A stretch of 64,000 bases of DNA from JBGNFV01 sp049645705 (GCA_049645705.1 JBARUK010000004.1:186001-250000); one strand, 5' to 3'; shown: positions 1 to 9,210, counted from the first letter of the stretch. Notes: a model not told the origin generated them from the sequence alone. Translations and numbers: made by a program.

Positions 1-572
1 CAGAAACCCTCGGTGACCCCTACCGCCAGCTAAGCGACAAATCCCTGTCTGCCTGGAAGATCGAACGTTGGATGGTTCATTCCGTGCTGGTCTTTGCCGT
101 AGTCATGACCGCCGGTGTCCTCTACACCTTCTTTACCGGGGCGGGTACCATACTGGGTATCAACACTTACAGCATTTCAGAGTGGTACGGCTTTGCCATC
201 GGGGCTGTGTTTGCCGGGGTAGTAGGTACAGGCTTTTACCCTTTTATGGGCAATAGGGTCTGGTGCCGCTTCGGCTGTCCGCTGGCCGCCTACCTGGGTA
301 TAGTTCAGCGCTTCCGAAGCCGTTTCCGTATTACTACCAACGGGGGCCAGTGCATATCCTGCGGCAACTGCAGCACCTACTGCGAAATGGGCATAGATGT
401 GCGCTGGTACGCGCAAAGAGGTCAGAACATTGTGCGGGCAAGTTGTGTAGGCTGTGGTGTATGTGCCAGTGTATGCCCCAGAGGGGTGCTGAAACTGGAA
501 AACGGCGACCACACCGACCGCTTTAATACGCCCATACTCATAGGCAATGACTCTGTGCGTATATCCGAGTAA
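1..572 (+). CDS. Membrane 4Fe-4S polyferredoxin (C-terminal part; 5' end outside window)
   Basis: The frame is open from the left edge and stops at 570-572, so only about 189 C-terminal residues are visible. They contain two hydrophobic segments, a WCRFGCPLAA motif (Cys-x3-Cys-Pro, as in NapH/NosR-type membrane ferredoxins), and then two classical [4Fe-4S] motifs, CISCGNCSTYC and CVGCGVCASVCP. This fits a membrane electron-transfer protein passing electrons between quinone and soluble or periplasmic partners. The family is inferred from the cysteine pattern, and the N-terminal domain that would name the system is missing. The next gene follows after 87 bp and looks unrelated. Confidence 0.75.
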   Translation, partial: ETLGDPYRQLSDKSLSAWKIERWMVHSVLVFAVVMTAGVLYTFFTGAGTILGINTYSISEWYGFAIGAVFAGVVGTGFYPFMGNRVWCRFGCPLAAYLGIVQRFRSRFRITTNGGQCISCGNCSTYCEMGIDVRWYAQRGQNIVRASCVGCGVCASVCPRGVLKLENGDHTDRFNTPILIGNDSVRISE

Positions 573-633
573 CCGCTTTATGCTTCAGTGTCAATATGTC
601 GGACACATTACTATCCCGTCCGGGTCTAATCAT

Positions 634-641
634 TATATTTG
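634..641 (+). promoter_or_regulatory. Candidate Bacteroidota -7 promoter element (TATATTTG)
   Basis: TATATTTG matches the TAnnTTTG -7 consensus known from Bacteroidota and lies 18 bp before the TTG start of the glycosyltransferase at 660. I see no good TTG -33 box at the usual spacing, so this is a motif call only. Confidence 0.35.
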
Positions 642-659
642 TCCTGAAAAAAGAGTGAT

Positions 660-1361
660 TTGCTGAATAAGAGTGTCCCGGACATAGTCGTTATTATCCC
701 CGCATTCAACGAAGAGAATTCCGTAGGCAAGGTCGTACGTGATATTCCGGACGGCATGGTGCGGGAAACGGTGGTGGTAAATAATGCCTCTACCGACCGC
801 ACGCGGATAGCCGCTACGGAAGCCGGGGCCACAGTGCTGGACCAGCCCGAAAAAGGGTATGGAAATGCCTGTCTCAGGGGTATGGCATACGTGGCTGCCA
901 TGGACAGGAAGCCGGATATAGTCGTATTTGTAGATGCGGACTATAGCGACTACCCGGAAGAAATGCCCCTACTGATAGTACCCATAGTGGCCGGGGAGGC
1001 AGATATGGTAATAGGCTCCCGGGCACTGGGTAACCGCGAACGCGGGTCTATGACCCCACAGCAGGTATTTGGAAACTGGCTCGCTACCCGGCTGCTTAAA
1101 TTACTCTACGGCATCCGCTTCACCGATCTGGGGCCCTTCCGGGCTATCCGGTACAGCTCGCTGCTGGAGCTGAGCATGGCCGACAGGAACTATGGCTGGA
1201 CGGTAGAGATGCAGGTAAAGGCCGCGAAAAAAGGACTGAAATGTGCCGAAGTACCGGTACGCTATCGCAAACGTATCGGTCATTCCAAGGTGTCCGGCAC
1301 GGTAAAGGGCACTGTGATGGCCGGTTATAAAATACTGTATACTATAGCTAAATATCTGTAA
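660..1361 (+). CDS. GT2 glycosyltransferase, dolichyl-/polyprenyl-phosphate sugar synthase type
   Basis: 233 aa, GT-A fold. The N-terminus has the GT2 nucleotide-sugar motif (IIPAFNEENSVGKVV), then VVNNASTDRT and the DADYSD metal-binding motif; there is no transmembrane segment except a weak hydrophobic C-terminus. This matches DPM1-like enzymes that transfer a sugar from a nucleotide sugar to a polyprenyl phosphate. The start is a TTG; no ATG fits upstream. The stop TAA shares its last A with the ATG of the next GT2, so the two are probably translationally coupled. Together with the GT-C gene that follows, a three-gene polyprenyl-linked glycosylation unit is likely; the sugar and acceptor cannot be read from sequence. 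Confidence 0.85.
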   Translation: MLNKSVPDIVVIIPAFNEENSVGKVVRDIPDGMVRETVVVNNASTDRTRIAATEAGATVLDQPEKGYGNACLRGMAYVAAMDRKPDIVVFVDADYSDYPEEMPLLIVPIVAGEADMVIGSRALGNRERGSMTPQQVFGNWLATRLLKLLYGIRFTDLGPFRAIRYSSLLELSMADRNYGWTVEMQVKAAKKGLKCAEVPVRYRKRIGHSKVSGTVKGTVMAGYKILYTIAKYL

Positions 1362-2848
1362 TGGAATACCTAGTCATAGCAGGATATTTACTCGCACTTG
1401 CCTCCATATTTATCTTTAGCCTGGGGCAACTGCATCTCACCTACCTTTACCTGAAGAAAAAGCAGAGAAGCGACCGCTCCCTGCCCGTCCAACCGGACGA
1501 GTGGCCTGCAGTGACCGTGCAGCTACCTGTATATAATGAAAAATACGTAGTAGAAAGACTCATCGACTGTGTGGCCTCTTTTGACTACCCTCTCAATAAG
1601 CTGGAAATACAGGTACTGGACGACTCCACTGATGAAACGACCGAACTGATCAGAAAACGGGTGGCCTTCTGGCAGCAGAAAGGTATAGACATCCATCTGG
1701 TACGCCGACCGGATCGGAAAGGCTATAAGGCAGGCGCCCTGCAGTACGGACTGGAAAAAGCAAAAGGTGAGTTTATCGCCATTTTCGATGCGGACTTCCT
1801 GCCGCGTAAAGACTTTTTGAAAAAAACCGTCCCCTACTTCCGGAACGAGGAAACAGGCGTGGTGCAGACACGCTGGGGCCACATCAATGAAGACTTCAGC
1901 CTGTTTACCCGGTTACAAGCATTCGGCCTCAACGCCCACTTTTCCATAGAGCAGGGCGGCCGCAGTCAGGCGGGTAGTTTTATCAACTTTAACGGTACCG
2001 CGGGCGTGTGGCGCAAAGCCTGCATTACCGATGCCGGTGGCTGGTCTGATGATACCCTCACCGAGGACCTGGATCTCAGCTACCGGGCGCAATTCAAAGG
2101 GTGGCACTTTCAGTACCTGGAAGATGTGATCTCACCTGCCGAACTGCCCGTACTTATGTCCAGTATAAAAAGCCAGCAGTTCCGGTGGAACAAAGGCGCT
2201 GCCGAAACTGCCCGCAAGAACATTGGTAAGCTATGGCGCTCAGACCTTTCTGTTACTAACAAGCTACACGCTTATTTTCATCTGTTCAACAGTTCCGTAT
2301 TTCTCGGTGTGTTGGTCGCAGCTCTGCTCAGCATACCAATGCTCTTTATCAAGGCCACCAACCCTGCCCTGCATGTTGTGTTCGACCTCGGCACCGTCTT
2401 CCTTATCGGCTTTTTCGCGATCGCTTTTTTTTACTGGGTATCTGTAAAAAATACCCTTACCGCCCCGCACGGGCAAAAGGCCGTAAGCTCTGCCTCCTAC
2501 TACATCAAATATTTTCCCCTCTTCCTATCTGTAAGTATGGGCCTGAGCCTGCACAATGCCCTGGCAGTGCTGGAGGGCCTGCTGGGTATACGTACCCCCT
2601 TTATCAGAACACCGAAGTTCAATGTGAGTAACGACAAAGGCTCCCTGAAACAGAACAAATACATAAAACAGCGCATAACTATAGCCACTCTCACAGAAGG
2701 CGTCATGGCATTATATTTTCTGTTCGGCATCGTCTCAGGCTTCTATCTGCAGGATTATGGTTTGCTACTGTTTCACCTTATGCTTTTCGGGGGGTTCATA
2801 ACCGTATTCTATCAAAGCGTGAGGAGGGTAAAATATGCAGCGGGATAA
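1361..2848 (+). CDS. Membrane-bound processive-type GT2 glycosyltransferase
   Basis: 495 aa. One N-terminal membrane helix is followed by a GT-A catalytic domain with VQLPVYNE, the DDSTDET aspartates, the DADF metal motif, the TEDLDLSYR acceptor/base region and QQFRWNKG (the QxxRW motif of cellulose synthase-like processive enzymes). Several C-terminal helices then form the membrane channel region. The family polymerises or transfers sugars at the cytoplasmic face of the inner membrane. The gene overlaps its upstream partner by 1 bp and the downstream GT-C gene by 14 bp, arguing for one operon. The product polymer or glycolipid is unknown. Confidence 0.88.
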   Translation: MEYLVIAGYLLALASIFIFSLGQLHLTYLYLKKKQRSDRSLPVQPDEWPAVTVQLPVYNEKYVVERLIDCVASFDYPLNKLEIQVLDDSTDETTELIRKRVAFWQQKGIDIHLVRRPDRKGYKAGALQYGLEKAKGEFIAIFDADFLPRKDFLKKTVPYFRNEETGVVQTRWGHINEDFSLFTRLQAFGLNAHFSIEQGGRSQAGSFINFNGTAGVWRKACITDAGGWSDDTLTEDLDLSYRAQFKGWHFQYLEDVISPAELPVLMSSIKSQQFRWNKGAAETARKNIGKLWRSDLSVTNKLHAYFHLFNSSVFLGVLVAALLSIPMLFIKATNPALHVVFDLGTVFLIGFFAIAFFYWVSVKNTLTAPHGQKAVSSASYYIKYFPLFLSVSMGLSLHNALAVLEGLLGIRTPFIRTPKFNVSNDKGSLKQNKYIKQRITIATLTEGVMALYFLFGIVSGFYLQDYGLLLFHLMLFGGFITVFYQSVRRVKYAAG

Positions 2849-4199
2849 GGAAAAAAGCCTGCTGACCGGCCTGCTGGTGGCTCTGTCCCTGATAGCCTAT
2901 ATTTACATCGGGTACTTTGCCAGGCGGCACGATACCATTCCTTTGATACTGGCCTATACCAGTGCGTTCGGGGCCTACTACGCCCTGTACATACTAGCCA
3001 AAAATGCCTCTTCCTATACCTGGTTCAATGCCTTGTCGCTTATGGCCCGGCTGAGCCTGATCGTGGCGGTGCCCTCTCTCTCAGACGATGTGTACCGCTT
3101 CATATGGGATGGTGAACTACTGGCCAGCGGACTGGATTCGTTTGCCTACACACCCGAAGAATATGCTACCAGGGGTCTGCTGAATGAGAATGAAAAACTC
3201 TCTAAACTCTACTCACTCCTGAACTCTCCAGGCTATTTCACTATTTACCCCCCCTTCTGCCAGCTAATATTCTACCTATCGGCGGTACTTAGCCCCAAAA
3301 GTATCCTGGGTAGCATAATAGTCATACGCCTTTTTATTCTTCTGGCCGAGGGCATTACCCTGATGCTGCTGCCGCGCATGCTCAGGTCGTATAATATACC
3401 ACCGCAGACCTCTTTGCTTTACTCGCTTAATCCGCTGGTGATACTGGAGCTTACCGGCAACCTGCACTTCGAAGCATGGGCTATTACCGGTCTGCTGGCT
3501 TGTATCTACTTTTGGAGAAAGAACAACATCCTGACAGCGGGCTTCGCCATGGCGCTGGCAGTGCTATCAAAACTGCTTCCCCTCATCACCATCCCTTTGT
3601 TTTTCAGGAAAAAGGACCTGGTACGATCAGGCATATTTTTCGTTACGGCCGGGCTTATGGTCCTGATAGCGCTCATCCCCTATCTGGATACTAACCTGCT
3701 AAACGGCATGAAGGAGAGTTCATCGCTTTATTTCAGCCGGTTCGAATTTAATGCCAGTGTGTATTATCTCGTTCGCACAGTAGGGTACTGGTACAAGGGT
3801 TATAACATCATCGCTACTGCCGGGGTGGTTCTGGCAGCGATAGCCGGTCTGCTCATTATAGCCTTTACCCTGTATTACTACCGGCATAAGATGAAGATCC
3901 CTACGGCTATGATGTGGGTGTATGTTATGTACTATTGCTTTACTACTACCCTGCATCCCTGGTATACGCTCATGCTGCTACCGCTTTGCCTGTTCAGCAA
4001 GTGGCGCTTTCCCGTGGTGTGGACGGCCATGGTATTCCTGACCTATGTCGGATATACCTCTGCCGGGTACTCTGAAAATCTGTGGATTACGGCTGTGGAA
4101 TACCTGGTTGTTACCGGATGGATGATGTACGAAGCTACTACGGGAAAGATAGATGGGTACCTGATTCAGAGAACGATACGGAAGGTACTCAGGAGTTAA
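2835..4199 (+). CDS. GT-C mannosyltransferase-like polytopic membrane protein
   Basis: 454 aa with roughly 10-12 hydrophobic segments. Near residues 78-100 it has SDDVYRFIWDGELLASG, the acidic loop signature seen in PIG-M/ALG-type and bacterial DUF2029-like GT-C enzymes that use polyprenyl-phosphate sugars as donors. The 14-bp overlap with the preceding GT2, and the DPM1-like gene before that, support a donor synthase, membrane GT2 and GT-C polymerase set. The 3' end overlaps the convergent histidine kinase by 11 bp. Substrate assignment (mannose or other) is inference. Confidence 0.75.
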   Translation: MQRDKEKSLLTGLLVALSLIAYIYIGYFARRHDTIPLILAYTSAFGAYYALYILAKNASSYTWFNALSLMARLSLIVAVPSLSDDVYRFIWDGELLASGLDSFAYTPEEYATRGLLNENEKLSKLYSLLNSPGYFTIYPPFCQLIFYLSAVLSPKSILGSIIVIRLFILLAEGITLMLLPRMLRSYNIPPQTSLLYSLNPLVILELTGNLHFEAWAITGLLACIYFWRKNNILTAGFAMALAVLSKLLPLITIPLFFRKKDLVRSGIFFVTAGLMVLIALIPYLDTNLLNGMKESSSLYFSRFEFNASVYYLVRTVGYWYKGYNIIATAGVVLAAIAGLLIIAFTLYYYRHKMKIPTAMMWVYVMYYCFTTTLHPWYTLMLLPLCLFSKWRFPVVWTAMVFLTYVGYTSAGYSENLWITAVEYLVVTGWMMYEATTGKIDGYLIQRTIRKVLRS

Positions 4200-5628
4200 G
4201 CACCGGCTGGTTCTTGTTCAGCTTCCTGAACTCTACAAAGAATGTGGCGCCCTGGTCTTTTTTAGACTGAACCCAAACCTTACCATCCATAGCGTCCACG
4301 TATTTTTTTACGATAGACAGACCGAGCCCGGTGCTGCCTTCGCTGTCGGTAGGTTTGGCAGTGAGCTTCTGGAATTTACCGAAAAGTTTAGCTTTATCCT
4401 GCTCGGTAAGCCCCGGCCCCTGGTCCTGCACGCCTATAACTACAGAGTCATCCGTTTCACGCAGAAACACCCTTACCATCTTATTAGACGGGCTAAACTT
4501 AATGGCATTACTAAGGAGGTTCTCCAGCACCTGCTGGGTAAATACGCGGTCGATAGAGCAGGTGTAGCTACCGGGAGGCACCTCACAATCGAGGCTTATG
4601 TTCTTACGCATAGCCATGGTGCGGAAGTCATCGGTCACGCTTCTTACAAGGTTGCTCAACTCTGTATCTTCCAGGTGCAGATTGCCCACGTTGGCCTCTA
4701 TCGCTTTCGTCTCCAGTATCTTATTGATCATACTGCTGAGACGTTTGGAGCTGGTCTCTATCTTATCAAGGCACTTGTCCTGGTTGGGCAGCAGGTTTTC
4801 CTGACCTTCCAGGCGGATCAGGTTTACCAACCCCATGATCTGGTTCAGCGGGCTTTTCAGATCGTGAGCCACTATACCTATCAGGTGGTCTTTTTCCTTG
4901 TTTGTATCGTCCAGTTCCCGGTTGCTTCGCTCCAGCGCAATGTTTTTTCTCTCGATAGAGCGCTTCTGCATTTCGATCTCTTCCTTCTGCTTAGCGATCT
5001 CTTCGTTCTGCAGTTCAAGCTTTTTATTGGCAAACTGCTTTTGGTTAGTGATACGGAAAAGCACCACTACCAGCCCCATAATGAAGATAAGGCTGCTTAG
5101 CAAGAAGTAGTTCGTAAACTCTTCCCCTGAAATGGGGGTAGATGTCTGCTCACCCTGAGTGGCGGGGTACCCTCCGATCATGTCTACCGACATTTCTCCT
5201 TCCTCTTCATCGGGAGGCTGTTGTACGGGTGGGGTTACCTGTTGCTGGTTATTGCTGTTATTTGGCGGAGGCTGGGAAATGATGGGGTTGCCGCGGCTGC
5301 TTTCTACATAGGCCTGCAGAAACTGGTAGGCCCGCGGGTAGTCTTTTTGTAGTTCGTAGCTTTTGGCCAGCAAAAGATATGCTTTGAGCAGGCCGGGCCT
5401 GTTTTTGAGACTATCAGCTATTTCGGCGCTTTCCATCAGGTAGTGAACAGCCTTGCGCGGCTCACCGGGCAGGTAAGTACTCGCCAGGTTCTGAAGTAGC
5501 TCTACCCGCGCATTGATCTTTTCCTTTTCCGGTAGTACCTGTAGCAGGCTATCTACTATAGAGTAAGAAGATGACATACCCACTACCGGCAGCAATAGCA
5601 ACCAGAACAGGAAGGTGAGTACCTTCAT
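4189..5628 (-). CDS. Sensor histidine kinase with TPR-like periplasmic region
   Basis: 479 aa from the ATG at 5628, chosen because MKVLTFLFWLLLLPVVG is a good signal peptide; an ATG at 5658 would add 10 residues. Residues about 30-110 look like TPR helices (KAVHYLMESAEIADSL and following). A Pro/Gln-rich linker follows, then one TM (about 173-193), a long charged coiled coil (about 201-248), HisKA with the phospho-acceptor in VAHDLKSPLNQ (His about 255), and HATPase with N, G1 (DQGPGL) and G2 (GSTGLGLS) boxes. No response regulator lies next to it, so the partner is elsewhere. Its C-terminal codons overlap the convergent GT-C gene. Confidence 0.9.
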   Translation of the reverse strand: MKVLTFLFWLLLLPVVGMSSSYSIVDSLLQVLPEKEKINARVELLQNLASTYLPGEPRKAVHYLMESAEIADSLKNRPGLLKAYLLLAKSYELQKDYPRAYQFLQAYVESSRGNPIISQPPPNNSNNQQQVTPPVQQPPDEEEGEMSVDMIGGYPATQGEQTSTPISGEEFTNYFLLSSLIFIMGLVVVLFRITNQKQFANKKLELQNEEIAKQKEEIEMQKRSIERKNIALERSNRELDDTNKEKDHLIGIVAHDLKSPLNQIMGLVNLIRLEGQENLLPNQDKCLDKIETSSKRLSSMINKILETKAIEANVGNLHLEDTELSNLVRSVTDDFRTMAMRKNISLDCEVPPGSYTCSIDRVFTQQVLENLLSNAIKFSPSNKMVRVFLRETDDSVVIGVQDQGPGLTEQDKAKLFGKFQKLTAKPTDSEGSTGLGLSIVKKYVDAMDGKVWVQSKKDQGATFFVEFRKLNKNQPVLNS

Positions 5629-5959
5629 TGCCTTTATGGTAGTGACTCTTCTTAACATAACGTATCGCTGGTCGATCTTATAAAGATATATAATTAAATT
5701 TAAACATTTATAAGTGCAAAAACTGTCGGAGCCGACCATAGGTATTTATAGTCCTGAGAATGATGGAATTGCACGAGCAAACTTAAAGTGATTATTTTAT
5801 TGAAAATTTTTAATTATCTTACATTTACTTAACGGATGAATTTCAAAAACTATGCCTAAAATATCGATTTATCCGTAGATTACCAACATAATTATGTAAC
5901 TGAACACCCCGTACGAACCTGTACTTAATTGCTTTCATTTGAACCTTTCTAATAATCAA
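5629..5959. other. Divergent intergenic region, AT-rich
   Basis: 331 bp between the divergent histidine kinase and rhodanese genes. It is strongly AT-rich and should hold both promoters. I find no exact TAnnTTTG element; near matches occur on both strands. A small palindrome GTCGGAGCCGAC at 5725-5736 is the only clear symmetric element. No gene is supported here. Confidence 0.5.
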
Positions 5960-6469
5960 ATGCAGTTAAACCCCTCCATTTTGCTTCTGTTGGTGATGTT
6001 TTGTTACATCACTCCTTGCATCGGTTGTAAAGATAGTGATTCTTATACTGTTGTGAATCGTATGATCAGTAATGATTCGGTTCCTCTCATCTCCGATGAC
6101 AAGTTGGATTCCATTTATCAATATGAGGCAGCCTTTTACCTTTTCGATACCCGGACAAGGGAAGAATTTAATGTCAGTCACCTGCCGGGAGCTGTCTGGA
6201 TCGGTGAAAAAGATTCTTTGCCCCAGGGTATCAACGACTCTTTGCCTATAGTAGTTTACTGCAGCATCGGGTACCGAAGCGGCAAAGCCGGTGAACGGAT
6301 GCTGAAAGCCGGGTTTGCCGAAGTCTACAATCTGGATGGGGGTATCTTTCACTGGGTGAATGCCGGAAAGAGTATTGTAAACTCTAAGGGGGTAGTGACT
6401 GATTCAGTGCATGGCTATAGTCCCGCCTGGGGTAGTTGGATTAAAGAAGGAACTGTTGTCTATGAATAA
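5960..6469 (+). CDS. Exported rhodanese-like protein
   Basis: 169 aa from ATG 5960 (a TTG at 5939 would add seven residues). A hydrophobic N-terminus ends in CIGCKD, a weak lipobox, so the protein is exported and perhaps a lipoprotein. The rhodanese domain spans about residues 50-150, with DTRTREEF, HLPGAVWIG and the active-site loop CSIGYRSG, whose Cys would carry a persulfide; YNLDGGIFHW is the conserved C-terminal part. It overlaps the next gene by 8 bp. Rhodanese genes beside DUF2064 glycosyltransferases occur in arsenosugar loci of Bacteroidota, but no ArsS radical-SAM gene is in the window. Confidence 0.85.
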   Translation: MQLNPSILLLLVMFCYITPCIGCKDSDSYTVVNRMISNDSVPLISDDKLDSIYQYEAAFYLFDTRTREEFNVSHLPGAVWIGEKDSLPQGINDSLPIVVYCSIGYRSGKAGERMLKAGFAEVYNLDGGIFHWVNAGKSIVNSKGVVTDSVHGYSPAWGSWIKEGTVVYE

Positions 6470-7070
6470 GGCCCTTATAATTTTCATTAAAAACATTGAA
6501 AATAACAATGTAAAAACACGCCTGGCGGCTACAGTAGGTCATACCCTGGCCCAGAAAGTGTACCGCGAACTACTGGCCAGAACGCATAGTGCGGTAAAAG
6601 GCACTAATACGGACATCACTGTATACTATAGCCGGGAGGTACTGCCTGAAGACGAATGGTCTCTGGAAGGCTATAACCAGGATGTGCAAGCCACGGGCGA
6701 CCTGGGCGAAAAGATGAAGGATGCCTTTGCGCGGCAGTTTGCGGACGGAAAAGAAAAGGTGGTCATTATCGGTAGTGACTGTCCCGACCTCAGCACAGAA
6801 TTGATAAACCAAGCGTTTGAGCAACTGGACCGGAATGATGTGGTCTTCGGCCCCAGCGAAGACGGAGGCTATTACCTGCTGGGTATGACGAGCCTTATCC
6901 CGATGTTGTTTGAGAACAAGGAATGGAGTACGGATACAGTCCTGAAGAGCAGTCTCGATGATCTGGATAAAGTCGGCAAGCATGTCGCTCTGCTACCCGA
7001 GCTAAACGATATTGATACAGAAGAAGACCTGAAAAGCAGCAGCCTCAGCCATTTGCTGGATCAGTCGTAA
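6462..7070 (+). CDS. DUF2064 / TIGR04282-type glycosyltransferase
   Basis: 202 aa from ATG 6462, which overlaps the rhodanese stop; an in-frame upstream start would run far into that gene. Motifs are KTRLAATVG near the N-terminus (nucleotide binding), IIGSDCPDLS, and FGPSEDGGYYLLGM, which together are diagnostic of the GT-A-like DUF2064 family (TIGR04282, rSAM/selenodomain-associated, linked to arsenosugar synthesis). A soluble cytoplasmic enzyme is expected. The pathway here is inferred from the family, as the usual partner genes are not visible. Confidence 0.85.
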   Translation: MNKALIIFIKNIENNNVKTRLAATVGHTLAQKVYRELLARTHSAVKGTNTDITVYYSREVLPEDEWSLEGYNQDVQATGDLGEKMKDAFARQFADGKEKVVIIGSDCPDLSTELINQAFEQLDRNDVVFGPSEDGGYYLLGMTSLIPMLFENKEWSTDTVLKSSLDDLDKVGKHVALLPELNDIDTEEDLKSSSLSHLLDQS

Positions 7071-7090
7071 GCCAGATGGGGCGAACGTAT

Positions 7091-7798
7091 TCAGGCGGGC
7101 TGCACGTCCGGTATTTCTCCGCGAAGCCTGTTTATGTCTCTGAATAATATACGCCTGCGGTCAAAAGAGATAAGGTTTTTTTCACGAATATCGTTGAGCG
7201 TAGTCGTTACAGTCTGGCGCGAGGTACCGGTAAGAGAGGCTATATCTTTATGCGTATAATGATTCTTCACCATAGTCTCATACCCGACTTTCTGCCCCTT
7301 CTCATCTGCCAAGTCCAGCAGGAACTCCACTATGCGGGTACGCGCATCTTTGAATATCAGGCTTTCTATCCGGCGTTCGAGCTTTCTGACCCTGAACCCT
7401 ATCAGCTTTATAATCTTCATGTTCAGGGACTTGTTCTCTGCCATCAGCTCATGCATATCGCCTATGGTCATAGGGCATACAGTGGTATCAGCATCCAGCG
7501 CCATCGCAAAATCTGACCGGTTCTGCTCACCCGCCAGGGCCATCTCTCCGAATAGCTCTCCCTTACCCAGGATAGCCTTTGTGACTTCCTTTCCGTCATC
7601 GGTGGCTCCACCTATTTTGATCCTCCCTTTAGCGATAAGGTAGATATACTTACTGGGCTCTTCAGAAAAATAGACGTGCTCACCCTTTTTATAATGATTA
7701 AAGGTATGCCTTTCCGCCATCCCTTTTATTCGATGAGGGCATAACAATTCATACAAATCTATGCTTTCAAAATACCAAAGCTTACTCTGAGAACTCAT
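7091..7798 (-). CDS. Crp/Fnr-family transcriptional regulator
   Basis: 235 aa. An N-terminal cyclic-nucleotide-binding beta roll (about 30-135: GEHVYF, YIYLIAKGRIKIG, GELFGEMAL) is followed by a dimerisation helix and a C-terminal winged helix-turn-helix (HYTHKDIASLTGTSRQTVTTTLND, about 182-205; quoted here as two parts, HYTHKDIASL and TGTSRQTVTTTL). There are no FNR-type N-terminal cysteines, so oxygen sensing through an Fe-S cluster is not supported. It is divergent from the MOSC gene across 96 bp, which may contain a site for autoregulation. It is convergent with the DUF2064 gene. Confidence 0.9.
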   Translation of the reverse strand: MSSQSKLWYFESIDLYELLCPHRIKGMAERHTFNHYKKGEHVYFSEEPSKYIYLIAKGRIKIGGATDDGKEVTKAILGKGELFGEMALAGEQNRSDFAMALDADTTVCPMTIGDMHELMAENKSLNMKIIKLIGFRVRKLERRIESLIFKDARTRIVEFLLDLADEKGQKVGYETMVKNHYTHKDIASLTGTSRQTVTTTLNDIREKNLISFDRRRILFRDINRLRGEIPDVQPA

Positions 7799-7894
7799 AT
7801 CACACGCGTATTCGGACTATGCAGAATTTTATACCTAATCATTTTTACGAATTACGTTACGTTTTAGTTTATTTGATAAGGCAAGTACTACTTT

Positions 7895-8731
7895 ATGGAC
7901 AACTCATCTCCTTATATCACTGACCTTTACATTTATCCTGTAAAATCACTGGGAGGCATACGGCTGGAAAGCAGCCAGGTAACGAACAGGGGACTGGCTT
8001 ATGACAGGCGCTGGATGCTGGTAGACTGCCAGGGCATGTTTCTCTCGCAGCGCAAGCACCCGCGTATGTCTCTGGTAAAGATCAGGCAGGCCGACGGGGG
8101 ATTCGAGGCTTATACGGAGTCAGGGGACAGGGAGCCACTATTTATATCCAGCCAACCGGCCACCGGTGACAAGGTACCGGCAAGGGTACAGGTATGGGAT
8201 GATGAAGTAGCTGCCATAGCCGTAGGAAAGGACGCAGACGAATGGTTTAGCAAGGTGCTGGACATGACTTGCCGTCTGGTGTACATGCCTGACAAATCTG
8301 ACCGGCAGGTAGATACGCAGTACGCCACCTCGGGCGAACAGGTGAGCTTTGCAGACGGGTATCCTTACCTGCTTATAGGGCAGGCCTCACTGGATGACCT
8401 GAACAGCCGGATGCCTGAAACGATGGACATGGACCGCTTTCGTCCTAATATTGTGTTTGCCGGGGCAGAGCCCTTTTCGGAAGATAGCTGGAAGCACTTT
8501 ACGGTAAAGGACATACTCTTTCATGCGGCCAAGCCCTGCGCCCGCTGTGTGCTTACTACGGTAAATCAGCAAACGGCTGAGAAAGGCCCGGAACCGCTGA
8601 AAACCCTGGCTACCTACCGTAAATTCGGCAACAAAATCTTATTTGGCCAAAATCTGCTTCACCGTGGAGCGGGCACGTTGTCTGCAGGTGATTCCATCCT
8701 GGTAAAAGAGTACAAAGACGCGCCGGTATGA
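7895..8731 (+). CDS. MOSC domain protein with N-terminal beta barrel (YcbX-like)
   Basis: 278 aa. The N-terminus YIYPVKSLGGIRL is typical of the MOSC_N domain, and the C-terminal MOSC domain contains KPCARCVLTTV, whose cysteine would bind sulfur or molybdenum cofactor as in YcbX/mARC-type proteins. RFRPNIVF is also conserved. There is no 2Fe-2S domain after the MOSC domain, so it is the short form. It overlaps the P-loop NTPase gene by 4 bp (ATGA), suggesting a two-gene operon. The family reduces N-hydroxylated substrates or traffics Moco sulfur; which applies here is unknown. Confidence 0.88.
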   Translation: MDNSSPYITDLYIYPVKSLGGIRLESSQVTNRGLAYDRRWMLVDCQGMFLSQRKHPRMSLVKIRQADGGFEAYTESGDREPLFISSQPATGDKVPARVQVWDDEVAAIAVGKDADEWFSKVLDMTCRLVYMPDKSDRQVDTQYATSGEQVSFADGYPYLLIGQASLDDLNSRMPETMDMDRFRPNIVFAGAEPFSEDSWKHFTVKDILFHAAKPCARCVLTTVNQQTAEKGPEPLKTLATYRKFGNKILFGQNLLHRGAGTLSAGDSILVKEYKDAPV

Positions 8732-9210
8732 AGGTACTGATCCTTACCGGTGCAAAAGGCTCGGGCAAAACCACCCTGCTCAGCGAGTGGACGCAGGACT
8801 GGGCAGCAGGGGGTGTGCTGAGTCCTGTGAGTGAGGGTAAGCGGCATTTCCTGTCGGTAAGCAGCGGACTGCCGTGGGCTATGGAAGCGGAAGCAGGCGA
8901 AGAAGATGTGCTGGCAGTGGGGCGCTATACTTTTTCTACCGAAGCTTTCAAACAAGCTGAAGCCACCATTCTGTTCGACCTGCGGGCAGGAAACCACCCT
9001 GTCATAATAGATGAAGCAGGCCCGCTTGAGCTGGAAGGTCGGGGCCTTCATGGTTGCCTGGAAAAGATCGGGAATTCACAAAAAGAGGCGTCGCTGATCG
9101 TGGTAGTACGGGAGGGGCTGGCAGAAGAGGTAAAGGAAAAGTACTTTAGCACGGCGGAGGTGATAATAACGGATAAGCAGGGCTTTCCTGAAAACGTCCG
9201 TTTGCTGTAG
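8728..9210 (+). CDS. P-loop NTPase, THEP1/MobB-like
   Basis: 160 aa, soluble. Walker A is GAKGSGKTTL at residues 8-17 and Walker B-like PVIIDEAGPLEL sits near 90-100. Size and order fit the THEP1 nucleoside-triphosphatase family, with MobB-like proteins as the alternative. Translation is probably coupled to the MOSC gene by an ATGA overlap. That pairing suggests a role in handling molybdenum cofactor, but this is inference from context only. Confidence 0.75.
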   Translation: MKVLILTGAKGSGKTTLLSEWTQDWAAGGVLSPVSEGKRHFLSVSSGLPWAMEAEAGEEDVLAVGRYTFSTEAFKQAEATILFDLRAGNHPVIIDEAGPLELEGRGLHGCLEKIGNSQKEASLIVVVREGLAEEVKEKYFSTAEVIITDKQGFPENVRLL

